From: Sphingobacterium detergens
GTDB lineage: Bacteria > Bacteroidota > Bacteroidia > Sphingobacteriales > Sphingobacteriaceae
Direction: 5' to 3'
Assembly: GCF_003610355.1 (NCBI RefSeq)
Contig: NZ_RAPY01000003.1
Location: forward strand, 62,001 to 126,000
Length of the DNA stretch: 64,000 nucleotides
Under the pieces are notes generated by a model, which saw only the letters and a program-made list of their open reading frames with translations, was not told the origin of the DNA and ran no database searches. Positions 26,964 through 35,564 of this stretch are shown one piece after another; position 1 is the first letter of the stretch, and each line of letters starts with the position of its first letter. Made by a program: the position numbers and the translations under genes.

Positions 26964-27977
26964 CTATTCGTAGATACTATACCCTTTTTTACTCGCTTTC
27001 CATTTCACATTTAAAGTCTTGGAAAGAATCTGCACAATTTCATTAAGCGATTGCCCATCGAAATACATACTCAGCTTCCGTGCTTTCAGCTCCTCACCGA
27101 CCACAATGATATTCGATTGAAAGCGCTTTTCAAGATCCAAACAGATATTATCTAAGCGTTCATTGGAATAGCTGAGTTTTTGCGCTACTTTATGATCATT
27201 GCCCAGAGGGCCAAGGTCAATTTTTGACAGAGATGCTGTCTCACGTTTAAAAAATCCCTTTTCATTCTTTTGCAGAATCAGTTCTTTTGCTGCAGGTCCT
27301 TTTCCGCCACTCAAGGCCACAACCCCCTCTTTCACCAGGACTTCTACATCTTCAGCGATCAAATTGATTTCAAAGGCAGTCCCTATATCGCGTACATAAT
27401 TATTGGCCAGGTCGACTACAAAAGGAGATGTCCTCCCATGCTTCACATCAAAAGATGCTTTTCCTTTTTTTAGTTCTACAAAACGTTTCTGGTCGAACGT
27501 ACGCTTATTGAATACAGCTTCAGCACCAGCATGTAGTATCATGACCGAACTATCGGGCAATATAATACGCTCCTCTGCGGCTGACCCATATAATCTGACC
27601 TCATAGCCCATCCAGCGGTCGAAGTTCAGGTAGCTAGCAAACCCAATCAATAACAACACTGCCGCTGCAACGAGTTTCATCCAGGGTTTCCAGATCGTTT
27701 TTATAGGAGTAAGTTTCTGTTCCTCTTTATCTATGGTCTTTTTATCCAACTGCTGTTTAAATCTTTCCCATTGATTATTGGCATCCACTTTTTTATACTG
27801 CTCCAACACTATAAGGTCACTGGATATCATGCTGACTTCATCGTATAGCTTACGATTCTCCAGATCCTCAGAAAGCCAACGTTCAAGCAACAGCCTTTCC
27901 TCTGCGGAAATAACCCCATCCAATTCTTTCTGGATCAGGTCATAAGGAATAAATCTTGAAGTATTGTTTTCTTCCAT
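26964..27977 (-). CDS. FecR family anti-sigma factor
   Basis: The 337-residue protein has a cytoplasmic N-terminal part (about 1-95, ISAEERLLLERWLSED), one membrane helix (WMKLVAAAVLLLIGFASYLN, about 98-118), a periplasmic FecR domain (about 125-220: IILPDSSVMILHAGAEAVFN and GKASFDVKHGR) and a C-terminal DUF4974 domain (about 260-335: MYFDGQSLNEIVQILSKTL). This is the regulator that receives the STN signal of the receptor and releases the ECF sigma factor. Two bases separate it from the sigma gene, so both are made together. Confidence 0.9.
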   Translation of the reverse strand: MEENNTSRFIPYDLIQKELDGVISAEERLLLERWLSEDLENRKLYDEVSMISSDLIVLEQYKKVDANNQWERFKQQLDKKTIDKEEQKLTPIKTIWKPWMKLVAAAVLLLIGFASYLNFDRWMGYEVRLYGSAAEERIILPDSSVMILHAGAEAVFNKRTFDQKRFVELKKGKASFDVKHGRTSPFVVDLANNYVRDIGTAFEINLIAEDVEVLVKEGVVALSGGKGPAAKELILQKNEKGFFKRETASLSKIDLGPLGNDHKVAQKLSYSNERLDNICLDLEKRFQSNIIVVGEELKARKLSMYFDGQSLNEIVQILSKTLNVKWKASKKGYSIYE

Positions 27978-27979
27978 AT

Positions 27980-28594
27980 CTATAAGATAATAAACTGAAC
28001 AAAAAGTCCTAATGAAAAAAATAAAAAGCCAATTAAGAGCAACAGGTATGTTCTTTGTTTGGCCAATGCGACCCGAATTTTATCATAGGCAATGGTCAAA
28101 TGATTTTTAACGGTTTTGATGGAAATCCCCAATTGATCGGCAATTTCCTGCTGCTTCATCTTATCATACTTACTCATCAGAACAATTTTTCGACACTGAG
28201 GAGGAAGACTCTCCAGTATACTTTCGATCATCAGTAGTTTAGATTCATATAGTGCCGCAAGATCAGCTTGATCTTCATCGTCTGTCAAATCCAGATCCTT
28301 GATATAATCATTATTTCGATCCAGCAGGCGCTGATTCTTTTTGAGGTGAGTAAGGGAGAGATTGATGACACTGCGTGATAGATAAGCTCCCAATGATTGA
28401 TTAATAGCTAGCTTGCCCGCATTTTCCCATAACATCATAAACACATCGTTTGTCAGCTCTTCGGCGATCGCTTCATCTCTCACGTACCGAAAAGACAATG
28501 TATATAATTTACGGAAATAGGCTTTATAAATAGTTTCAAAAGCATCTCTATCTTTATGAACTATCTTTTTGAGCAGGTCAACGTCGTTTGACAT
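27980..28594 (-). CDS. ECF RNA polymerase sigma factor with hydrophobic C-terminal tail
   Basis: The 204-residue protein is an ECF sigma factor of the Bacteroidota sigma-70 family 1 type. Region 2 is seen as YKAYFRKLYTLSFRYVRDEAIAEELTNDVFM (about 23-53) and region 4 as LPPQCRKIVLMSKYDKMKQQEIADQLG with a helix-turn-helix at about 150-165. The last 23 residues (182-204) are almost wholly hydrophobic and could insert in the membrane. It heads a tightly spaced series of sigma, FecR, TonB receptor, DUF4249 and VirJ-like genes and probably drives its own operon. The 184-base divergent spacer to 28779 should hold its promoter. Confidence 0.9.
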   Translation of the reverse strand: MSNDVDLLKKIVHKDRDAFETIYKAYFRKLYTLSFRYVRDEAIAEELTNDVFMMLWENAGKLAINQSLGAYLSRSVINLSLTHLKKNQRLLDRNNDYIKDLDLTDDEDQADLAALYESKLLMIESILESLPPQCRKIVLMSKYDKMKQQEIADQLGISIKTVKNHLTIAYDKIRVALAKQRTYLLLLIGFLFFSLGLFVQFIIL

Positions 28595-28778
28595 AGGACT
28601 TCGGTAAAGCTAATAATAATCGCATGTAAAAGTAATGAAATTCCCTGGAGATTTCATCCAAACTATCTAATTTACAATGAATGAAGTCCAATCAATAGTT
28701 TAACGTAAAAAAACACAAAACGCCACATAATAAGTAAGTTTCAATTATATTTTTTTATTTTTACAGAAAATCAAGTTT

Positions 28779-29621
28779 ATGCTAAAAAAATATTTCTTTG
28801 CAAGTTGCATTGCTTTTGTTTTATTTTCTTGTGCCAAAGACAATCATCCTGAAACACCAGAGGTAATTACACCAGAAGAAAAAGAAGAAGAATCTCTTAC
28901 AACTAGATTAACCAAAAATATTGATGTATGGATTGACAACCGTGTGATTAATGTATTTGAGGAAGGTCAAATTCGTGTATACGATAAAGAAGAACATAAA
29001 GATCATTTCACATTTTTCTTATGGGATAAAGAGGTTGTTGATTCAATTGTTTGGCATATAGATGACGTTTTACATTACAGTTCTGGAGTGAATCCTTTTC
29101 TTTCTATGACAGGGGTTACTTTCAACAAACCGGGCGATTACAAATTCGATTTGTTGCTTTACAAAAACAATAAAGTGGTCAAACAAGCGGGACTAACCAT
29201 CAGAGCCGTTCCAGGCAAAGATTTTTTTAATGTCAATTGGGAAAATCCACCCGCCAGTAACATTGTAGGACAGTCTTATTCCTACAAAAAAGGCTATCGC
29301 ATAGACCAAACTTATGTGAAAGGACAATATCCATATAGTCATGTAAGACTCTATTATGGTGATCAATTTCCAAAGCAAACTCCGCAAAAAGAAAAAGAGT
29401 ATTTAATGGAAGTGGCACAAGCGACTTTTGGCACTCCCACTCTTACTTCTGTAGTAAATAAACAAATGGAACTTGATGAGAAATATAATAAGCTTTTCAA
29501 AAATAAGTTGAATTACACTCCAGTAGCTCTTTGGGAAAACAACACTTCTTCGATTGCCTTAGTAGAGTCTCCAAAGGATGTTATTGAAAGTTACATAATT
29601 GTCGCAGAACCCAAATATTAA
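28779..29621 (+). CDS. Hypothetical lipoprotein with PKD/Ig-like segment
   Basis: I do not recognise a named family. The 280-residue product has a clear lipoprotein signal (ASCIAFVLFSCAKD, lipobox Cys about residue 18), a short Pro/Glu-rich spacer (PETPEVITPEEKEEEE-like) and a beta-rich body. The stretch VDSIVWHIDDVLHYSS, then GVTFNKPGDYKFDLLLYK, resembles a PKD/Ig-like sandwich. The second half is richer in Tyr and Lys and has no motif known to me. It is an outer-surface or periplasmic lipoprotein by inference. The region is AT-rich like the lectin genes, and the next gene also encodes an unknown lipoprotein, 160 bases downstream. Confidence 0.7.
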   Translation: MLKKYFFASCIAFVLFSCAKDNHPETPEVITPEEKEEESLTTRLTKNIDVWIDNRVINVFEEGQIRVYDKEEHKDHFTFFLWDKEVVDSIVWHIDDVLHYSSGVNPFLSMTGVTFNKPGDYKFDLLLYKNNKVVKQAGLTIRAVPGKDFFNVNWENPPASNIVGQSYSYKKGYRIDQTYVKGQYPYSHVRLYYGDQFPKQTPQKEKEYLMEVAQATFGTPTLTSVVNKQMELDEKYNKLFKNKLNYTPVALWENNTSSIALVESPKDVIESYIIVAEPKY

Positions 29622-29781
29622 AAAATATGCTTAAGTCTCCTTCTTTCAGTGACGAGTCAAAGCTGCTTGATAATCCATTCTGAATTAAACAAAAGATACA
29701 AATTCACCCTCTAAAAAATATTTTAACTTTTAAAGGTGACTTCGCTGTAAGAATCAGTAACTCATATTCAATTTAACACTA

Positions 29782-30504
29782 ATGAAATCAATTTTTCTAA
29801 TGACCGTAATTGGTCTTCTATTTATTTCTTGTCAAAAAGATCAAGCGCAAATCGTTCCTGAGGATAAAACAAGACAGGACATGACCTTAAATGACAGTAT
29901 ATCTTTTACTATCGATGGTGTAAAATATGCAGCAAATGATCGTTTTTCTTTTGGGGCAAGAAATAGACAAATAAACATCAAACCCTTTGCAACAAAAATC
30001 CCTAATAGAAACCACGCTTATGAAACAGGAGGCAACTGGTGGTACGGAGAGAGAGACTCTCTATTAGTCGAGTATAATTTTGGGTTTTCAGGAAACACGG
30101 TTATCGACATTGGATTCTTAAATAAATACAGTGTTTTGGAACTTCGGGAAACCACGCGTGCCTGGGAACCCAAAAATGAATTTAAATTACAACTGGGACT
30201 TCAAAAATTCATGACCGATTATGGTCGTGAAAACAAAACATCTGGTGTATTTTTAAAAACCTCTATCCCAGAAAAATCTCTATCCACATTTATTCCGATG
30301 GGGTCGATAGCGAAACCTTCACCATTAGACAATCACATTCAAGATGACGCACAGTTTAATGTTTTAAAATTTGAGAAATTAGAAGGTGGGTTCTACCTCC
30401 TCGAGGCTGAATTTGAATTAAATACATATGATCAGAACAATAATAAATTCCGTCTAAAAAATGGCTATTTAAGATTGGTAAGTCGGTTTAGATTTAATGA
30501 TTAA
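29782..30504 (+). CDS. Hypothetical lipoprotein
   Basis: The 240-residue product has a lipoprotein signal (MTVIGLLFISCQKD, lipobox Cys about residue 17) and a beta-rich body starting SISFTIDGVKYAANDRFSFG, which recalls the ligand-free DUF5025-like small lipoproteins of Bacteroidota without a firm match. Aromatic clusters (GNWWYG, GFYLLEAEFELNTYDQNNN) suggest a compact extracytoplasmic domain. No function can be assigned. It shares strand and lipoprotein nature with the preceding gene and is followed by a GC stem that may end the unit. Confidence 0.68.
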   Translation: MKSIFLMTVIGLLFISCQKDQAQIVPEDKTRQDMTLNDSISFTIDGVKYAANDRFSFGARNRQINIKPFATKIPNRNHAYETGGNWWYGERDSLLVEYNFGFSGNTVIDIGFLNKYSVLELRETTRAWEPKNEFKLQLGLQKFMTDYGRENKTSGVFLKTSIPEKSLSTFIPMGSIAKPSPLDNHIQDDAQFNVLKFEKLEGGFYLLEAEFELNTYDQNNNKFRLKNGYLRLVSRFRFND

Positions 30505-30529
30505 TACAAGATATTAGAACCAAATTTAC

Positions 30530-30558
30530 GGGAGGAAAAGTAAAACCCCTCCCTTTCT
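30530..30558 (+). terminator. Possible terminator after the lipoprotein gene
   Basis: GGGAGG at 30530-30535 pairs with CCTCCC at 30548-30553 around a 12-base A-rich loop, followed by TTTCTTC. It lies 26 bases after the stop at 30504 and before the DUF255 gene. The T tract is interrupted, so the call is moderate. Confidence 0.5.
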
Positions 30559-30574
30559 TCACTACCTTCATCTT

Positions 30575-32575
30575 ATGGCGAATCAACTGCAGTTTGAAAA
30601 CTCCCCTTATCTTAAGCAGCATGCACACAATCCAGTGGATTGGATGCCATGGGGAGCCGAAGCCTTAAAAAAGGCGAAAGACGAAAATAAACTTATCATT
30701 GTTAGCATAGGTTATTCGGCCTGCCATTGGTGTCATGTGATGGAACGAGAAAGTTTTGAAAATTCGGCTATTGCTCAGACCATGAACAAATTTTTCGTGT
30801 CCATCAAAATCGACCGAGAAGAACGCCCAGATATTGATCAAGTCTATATGCTCGCCGTCCAACTGATGACCAATGCCGGTGGGTGGCCTTTGAACTGTAT
30901 ATGTCTACCTGATGGCCGTCCGATTTATGGCGGCACCTATTTCAAACCGCACGATTGGCAGAATATCCTGTTACAAATTGCTCAAATGTGGGAAGAGAAA
31001 CCTGAAGTCGCTTTGGATTATGCCAATAAGTTAACCAGTGGCATCCAACGAGCAGAGAAACTTCCCATCAACCCCATTCCCGAACAATACACAACCAAAG
31101 ATCTCGAAGAAATCATCGGCCCTTGGAGCGAAACCTTCGATAAGAAAGAAGGCGGTTATACAAGAGCTCCTAAATTTCCACTTCCCAACAACTGGTCTTT
31201 CTTTTTAAAATACGCTGTACTCACTGGCGATCAAGCTACATTGGATCATGTACATTTTACGCTGAAAAAAATTGGTTCCGGTGGAATCTATGATCAGATT
31301 GGTGGTGGTTTTGCTCGCTATTCCGTTGACCACTACTGGCATATCCCTCATTTTGAAAAAATGCTGTATGACAACGGCCAGCTACTTTCGCTTTATGCCG
31401 AAGCTTATCAACAAAATAAGGATCCATTCTATAAAAGAATAATCGAAGAAACGGCTGTCTGGATTGAGCGTGAAATGCTTGCACCCAATCATGGTTTTTA
31501 CAGTGCATTGGACGCCGATAGTGAAGGAATCGAAGGGAAATACTACTCTTTTTCAAAAGCTGAATTCGACGAAATTCTGGGTGAAGACGCGGCGTTGTTC
31601 ATTCAATATTTTAATATCACCAAAAGTGGCAATTGGGAAGAAGAGCGTACAAATGTCCCCATTTGCGCCATTAATGCAGACCAGTTGGCGACAAAGGTCA
31701 ATATGTCAGCTGACGAATGGGCAGATTTTTTAAAAATTACGAAGCAAAAACTTTTTGATTACCGGAAGCAACGTGTTCGACCGGGACTCGATCATAAACA
31801 ATTGACGACCTGGAATGCCCTCTTATTGAAAGGACTAATAGACGCTTACCGCAGCCTTGGCACGAAGCATCTATTGGATCTCGCGCTAAATAATGCCGCG
31901 TTTATTTGTGCGGAACTCATTCGGGATGGCAATTATTTATTGCATCAACCTCAGGATGAAAATCGTGCAATAGCAGGTTTTTTGGATGACTATGCATTTA
32001 CAGTAGAGGCCTTTATAGCCCTCTATGAAGCTACATTTGACCTAAAATGGTTGACCATTGCCCGACAATTGGCAGATAGAGCGATTGCATTATTTTATGA
32101 TGTGAAGCAAAAAACATTTTACTATACTTCGGCTGAAGCGGAAGAACTGATCGCCCGAAAAAGTGAGATCATGGACAATGTGATCCCTTCCTCTTCCTCA
32201 ACAATGGTGCGTCAGTTGAAACGCTTAGGTTTGCTTTTTGATAATGAAAATTATACCGCAATAGCTGATCAATTACTAGCCAATGTATTTCCGCAAATCA
32301 AGACTTATGGTTCCGCCTATTCAAATTGGGCAATATTATTGCTAGAAGAGATATATGGGATCAATGAGATCGCGTTGACGGGCGAGGATGCACTAGCTTT
32401 TCGCATGGAACTGGATCAACATTATATCCCCAACAAAATTGTGCTCGGCGGCATGGAAGAAAATCTTCCATTATTAGAGAACAGAATCGGAAAGGAAACA
32501 AAAGCATATCTTTGCAAAAATAAGACATGTAGTCTTCCGCAAGATTCCATAACAGCGTTAATAAATTATATTTAA
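30575..32575 (+). CDS. Thioredoxin-domain (DUF255, YyaL/SPATA20-like) protein
   Basis: The 666-residue protein begins NSPYLKQHAHNPVDWMPWG and has the thioredoxin-like motif SACHWCHVMERESFEN at about 48-63, with CxxC cysteines in the form CHWC. It continues with DREERPDIDQVYM and GGWPLNCICLPDGRPIYGGTYF, all hallmarks of the DUF255 domain. The rest (about 200-660) is an alpha/alpha six-hairpin glycosidase-like region, with HFEKMLYDNGQLLSLYAEA. This is the complete family architecture at normal length. Function is unproven; it is often called a protein of unknown redox or carbohydrate-processing role. It has no signal peptide, so it is cytoplasmic. Confidence 0.9.
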   Translation: MANQLQFENSPYLKQHAHNPVDWMPWGAEALKKAKDENKLIIVSIGYSACHWCHVMERESFENSAIAQTMNKFFVSIKIDREERPDIDQVYMLAVQLMTNAGGWPLNCICLPDGRPIYGGTYFKPHDWQNILLQIAQMWEEKPEVALDYANKLTSGIQRAEKLPINPIPEQYTTKDLEEIIGPWSETFDKKEGGYTRAPKFPLPNNWSFFLKYAVLTGDQATLDHVHFTLKKIGSGGIYDQIGGGFARYSVDHYWHIPHFEKMLYDNGQLLSLYAEAYQQNKDPFYKRIIEETAVWIEREMLAPNHGFYSALDADSEGIEGKYYSFSKAEFDEILGEDAALFIQYFNITKSGNWEEERTNVPICAINADQLATKVNMSADEWADFLKITKQKLFDYRKQRVRPGLDHKQLTTWNALLLKGLIDAYRSLGTKHLLDLALNNAAFICAELIRDGNYLLHQPQDENRAIAGFLDDYAFTVEAFIALYEATFDLKWLTIARQLADRAIALFYDVKQKTFYYTSAEAEELIARKSEIMDNVIPSSSSTMVRQLKRLGLLFDNENYTAIADQLLANVFPQIKTYGSAYSNWAILLLEEIYGINEIALTGEDALAFRMELDQHYIPNKIVLGGMEENLPLLENRIGKETKAYLCKNKTCSLPQDSITALINYI

Positions 32576-32612
32576 TAAACGGTAGCCTTAGGCTCCCAAA
32601 AATCAAAATCAG

Positions 32613-33110
32613 ATGGCTATAAAAGCAAACGACGTCGTAGCATTGACGTACAGACTTCACACAGTAGAAAACGGTGAAAAAGTTTTCGTTGAAGAAACAA
32701 CTGCAGAACAACCTCTAGACTTCTTATATGGTGTAGGTATGATGTTGCCTAAATTTGAAGAAAACATCGCTGACTTAAACGTGGGTGACAAAATTTCTTT
32801 CGAATTGGCACCAGAAGATGCTTACGGTGAAAAAGACGAAAGAGCATTCGCGCAATTGCCAGTAGATATGTTCAAAGAAACAGGTTTACCTCCAGTAGGT
32901 GAAGTATTGCCTTTGCAAGATAACCAAGGAAACCAATTCCGTGCTGTAGTTGCAGAAGTAACTCCAGAAATTGTTATTGCAGACTTAAATCACCCAATGG
33001 CTGGTAAAACGTTGAATTTCGATATCGAAATCTTAACTGTACGCCCCGCTACTGAGGAAGAATTGTCTCACGGACATTCTCATGGTGTAGATGGCACGCA
33101 AGGTCACTAA
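32613..33110 (+). CDS. SlyD-like FKBP-type peptidyl-prolyl isomerase
   Basis: The 165-residue protein has the SlyD fold order: VVALTYRLHTVENGEKVFVEET, PLDFLYGVGMMLPKFEENI, then an inserted IF-type flap (APEDAYGEKDERAFAQLP) and NHPMAGKTLNFDIEIL near the C-terminus. The final HGHSHGVDGTQGH is His-rich and could bind nickel or other metals, as in SlyD, but is short. It should accelerate prolyl isomerisation and act as a chaperone in the cytoplasm. Codon choice is notably uniform, consistent with high expression. It is followed by a perfect 40-base palindrome acting as terminator. Confidence 0.88.
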   Translation: MAIKANDVVALTYRLHTVENGEKVFVEETTAEQPLDFLYGVGMMLPKFEENIADLNVGDKISFELAPEDAYGEKDERAFAQLPVDMFKETGLPPVGEVLPLQDNQGNQFRAVVAEVTPEIVIADLNHPMAGKTLNFDIEILTVRPATEEELSHGHSHGVDGTQGH

Positions 33111-33126
33111 TCTGGGATAAAAAAAT

Positions 33127-33166
33127 AAACAAGAAAAGGGCGTCAATTGACGCCCTTTTCTTGTTT
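33127..33166. terminator. Bidirectional terminator between slyD-like and lectin genes
   Basis: A perfect 40-base inverted repeat has an AAACAAGAAAAGGGCGTCAA left half and its exact complement as right half. The stem has a GC core (GGGCGTC) flanked by A and T tracts, so it can end transcription in both directions, between the convergent FKBP and lectin genes. Confidence 0.85.
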
Positions 33167-33198
33167 AAAATTCGACTAAGTAGAATAATAATATTATA

Positions 33199-34242
33199 CT
33201 ATTTAAATTTACCAAATGATTTAGATATAGTATGACTCCCAGAATTTGTAGAAGCTATAGGAAAAACCAAACCGCTATTGGTTTTTTCTGGGTAATAAAG
33301 CACGAAGTTGCCGTCGTCTTGTAAAAGGTAATATCCGTACTTTACATTACCAAAATATGGATCACTATTAGGCACAAAAATCGTATTTGCCCCCCAAAAG
33401 ACATCACTATACTGACCAGCTGCATTTTGCTTATAGACAACTAAATTCCCGTCATTTTGGATATAAAGAGCAAATTTATCGTTTGAAGAAGGATTTTTCA
33501 CATAAACATTTGATGCCCACATTACGGTATTCGTACCGCTTCTATAGATCACTAAATTTCCGTCTGATTGTAAAACTAGTACATAATTTCCTGTTGGGGA
33601 GCTAATCGATGAATTACCACTAGAAGTTAGTAATGGAACCTGTGCATTCGAATATTTTTTATATTGGTTAGCAACATTACCTATATCTCCAACGACGGAA
33701 CCGTTTTTCTGATAGTTATTTTTCCAAACGTTTGGCATAGGAAAAGGAAATGGAAGTGACACCTCATCTTTATTAACAAAACCAATATTGGTAGGTTTCG
33801 ACAATGAACTAGTGTTATCATAATATCCCGTAAGTACCGCTTGAATAGAACCTTTGGCTAGATCAATTTCATTTGTATTTATGTTAGCAACAAATTTATT
33901 CAATGTTGCCCAGGGTCCAATAAAACTAGATTCAAATATTCCAGTCGAATTTAACACGATTTCTTTATAACCATCCTGATATACCAATGAAAATTTCAAG
34001 CTAGGGCTTTCATATTTATTACTCTCGTAAAGAGGAATTCTATGTAGCACTATATCAAAACTTAAGGTATTGATTCCCTTTGAAAAATCAATAATTGCGT
34101 TTCCCTGATAATTTGGATTAACTTGTACTTGATTGACCCTTACTGTTTTCATTCCGGGCGCTTGCCCATAAACGGCAGAACAAATAAATATTATTATCAT
34201 CAATAGAAACAGTCTCACTATTCCTAATATACTATTTTTCAT
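33199..34242 (-). CDS. Secreted bulb-type (B_lectin) protein
   Basis: The 347-residue protein has a Sec signal (LFLLMIIIFICSAVYGQ, cleavage about residue 27), an uncharacterised beta-rich domain (about 30-180) and a B_lectin domain (about 200-330). The three sugar-site repeats are LQSDGNLVIY, IQNDGNLVVY and LQDDGNFVLYY, all keeping Q-x-D-x-N-x-V-x-Y. That suggests three working mannose-type sites. The C-terminus ends SKSFGKFK, matching SKNFGKIL of the neighbouring paralogue. Release from or attachment to the surface is not clear. It is 13 bases downstream of the paralogue and the last gene of the operon. Confidence 0.82.
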   Translation of the reverse strand: MKNSILGIVRLFLLMIIIFICSAVYGQAPGMKTVRVNQVQVNPNYQGNAIIDFSKGINTLSFDIVLHRIPLYESNKYESPSLKFSLVYQDGYKEIVLNSTGIFESSFIGPWATLNKFVANINTNEIDLAKGSIQAVLTGYYDNTSSLSKPTNIGFVNKDEVSLPFPFPMPNVWKNNYQKNGSVVGDIGNVANQYKKYSNAQVPLLTSSGNSSISSPTGNYVLVLQSDGNLVIYRSGTNTVMWASNVYVKNPSSNDKFALYIQNDGNLVVYKQNAAGQYSDVFWGANTIFVPNSDPYFGNVKYGYYLLQDDGNFVLYYPEKTNSGLVFPIASTNSGSHTISKSFGKFK

Positions 34243-34255
34243 ACTAAAAGATCTT

Positions 34256-35284
34256 TTATAAAATTTTTCCGAAATTTTTCGACGGAGAGTTATTTGAATT
34301 TGTTGCCGCTATAATATTATATGCTCCATAAAATTTAGTTGAAGGATAATAAAGCACAAAATTTCCATCGTTTTGCATTACCCAAAAACCATATTTCACG
34401 TTCGATAAATTACCATCATTGTTAGGGACAAACGTATTATTAGTTGCCCAAAAAACTATACTGTATTGACCTGCTGAATCTTGTTTATAAATAACCAAAT
34501 TGCCATCGTTTTGAAAAAACAGTTTAAACCTATCATTGGCAGAAGGATTTTTCACATAAACATTAGACGCCCACATTACTGTATTTGTACCATTTTTGTA
34601 GATAACTAAATTTCCATCCGACTGTAAAACCAAACCATAACTATCACTAGAAGAACTAATAGAGTTTTTTCCTACTGATGACAATAAAGGCTCTGCAGAA
34701 TTAGAGTAATGTCTAAAAGAACTAGGCACATCATTCAAATGGTCAACAATGCCTTTTCCCGATGATAATTTTCCCCAAGCATATGGCATATATTTATCCA
34801 ATAACTGAGGGACATCTAGACGATCAATAAACGTATATTCTCTCGTGCTATATTTAACATAGCTTACATTATTCTTATCAATCCATCTTATCGAAATTTT
34901 CCCGTAAGATATTATCTCTGATCTATTACCTAACGATAAATTCCCCTCTATATGCTTATTTTCGTAGAAACCAGTTCCATTAAACGACGAAGATGTTATA
35001 TCTTGTGAAGCAATTATCGATTGTCCCCATGGTGTGCTATATACAATTTCTACCCTAATATTAACAGATTCATATTGATTAGTTCTAGAATCAAGCCCCC
35101 TACTCAACGAAAACTCAAAGGGCAGCTTATTGCTGGAATTTGTAAAATCTAAAATAACTTTATTTTGATAAGTATCTTTTGCAATGAAATTTACAAAATT
35201 TACCATTGGACTAAAATTCTGTGCAAAACCTAAGTGAACCATAAAGAAAAATGTCACTAAAAAAAACATTCTTTTCATGTTCAT
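34256..35284 (-). CDS. Secreted bulb-type (B_lectin) protein
   Basis: The 342-residue paralogue of the 33199 protein has a signal peptide (MFFLVTFFFMVHLGFAQ), a beta-rich N-terminal domain (about 25-180) and a B_lectin domain (about 200-325). Its repeats LQSDGNLVIY, FQNDGNLVIY and MQNDGNFVLYY all keep the sugar-contact residues. NTVMWASNVYVKNPS is nearly identical in both paralogues, which shows recent tandem duplication of the lectin half, while the N-terminal halves have diverged. A second ATG at 35278 is an alternative start. The stop of the small lipoprotein gene is one base upstream, so the three genes form an operon. Ligand and role are unknown. Confidence 0.82.
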   Translation of the reverse strand: MNMKRMFFLVTFFFMVHLGFAQNFSPMVNFVNFIAKDTYQNKVILDFTNSSNKLPFEFSLSRGLDSRTNQYESVNIRVEIVYSTPWGQSIIASQDITSSSFNGTGFYENKHIEGNLSLGNRSEIISYGKISIRWIDKNNVSYVKYSTREYTFIDRLDVPQLLDKYMPYAWGKLSSGKGIVDHLNDVPSSFRHYSNSAEPLLSSVGKNSISSSSDSYGLVLQSDGNLVIYKNGTNTVMWASNVYVKNPSANDRFKLFFQNDGNLVIYKQDSAGQYSIVFWATNNTFVPNNDGNLSNVKYGFWVMQNDGNFVLYYPSTKFYGAYNIIAATNSNNSPSKNFGKIL

Positions 35285-35285
35285 G

Positions 35286-35564
35286 TTATTTTTTTAGTAA
35301 ATTATAAAAATGTTCCACATGAGACCTTTTTTCAACGATCTCGGAGTCTCTCAATGTAAATATGCTATCCTTTCCATTGTAGATGACATTTTCAACAGGT
35401 CTTTCCCAAGTTTCCGACAAGAATTTTCTCAACTCAAACACCTTATCTTCCTCTTCTTTTGAAATTTCAGTTTTAGAATTTTCCTCGTTCGATACTGAAT
35501 CACTTTTCTTACAACCAAATAACACGCAAGAAAAAACACAAAATACAATAATTTTCGTTCTCAT
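35286..35564 (-). CDS. Small lipoprotein of the lectin operon
   Basis: The 92-residue product has a lipoprotein signal (VFCVFSCVLFGCKKS, lipobox Cys about residue 18) and a short Ser/Glu-rich spacer followed by a helical segment (EEEDKVFELRKFLSETWERP) and VIYNGKDSIFTLRD. I do not recognise it. Its position one base before the first lectin gene indicates a partner role, such as surface anchor, chaperone or immunity-like factor; none of these is shown by sequence. It is the first gene of the minus-strand operon. Confidence 0.72.
   Translation of the reverse strand: MRTKIIVFCVFSCVLFGCKKSDSVSNEENSKTEISKEEEDKVFELRKFLSETWERPVENVIYNGKDSIFTLRDSEIVEKRSHVEHFYNLLKK

Noticed and set aside
33199..35284. 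LlpA-type lectin bacteriocins
   Set aside because: LlpA proteins have two lectin domains in tandem; these have one and carry Sec signals, so the parallel is weak.
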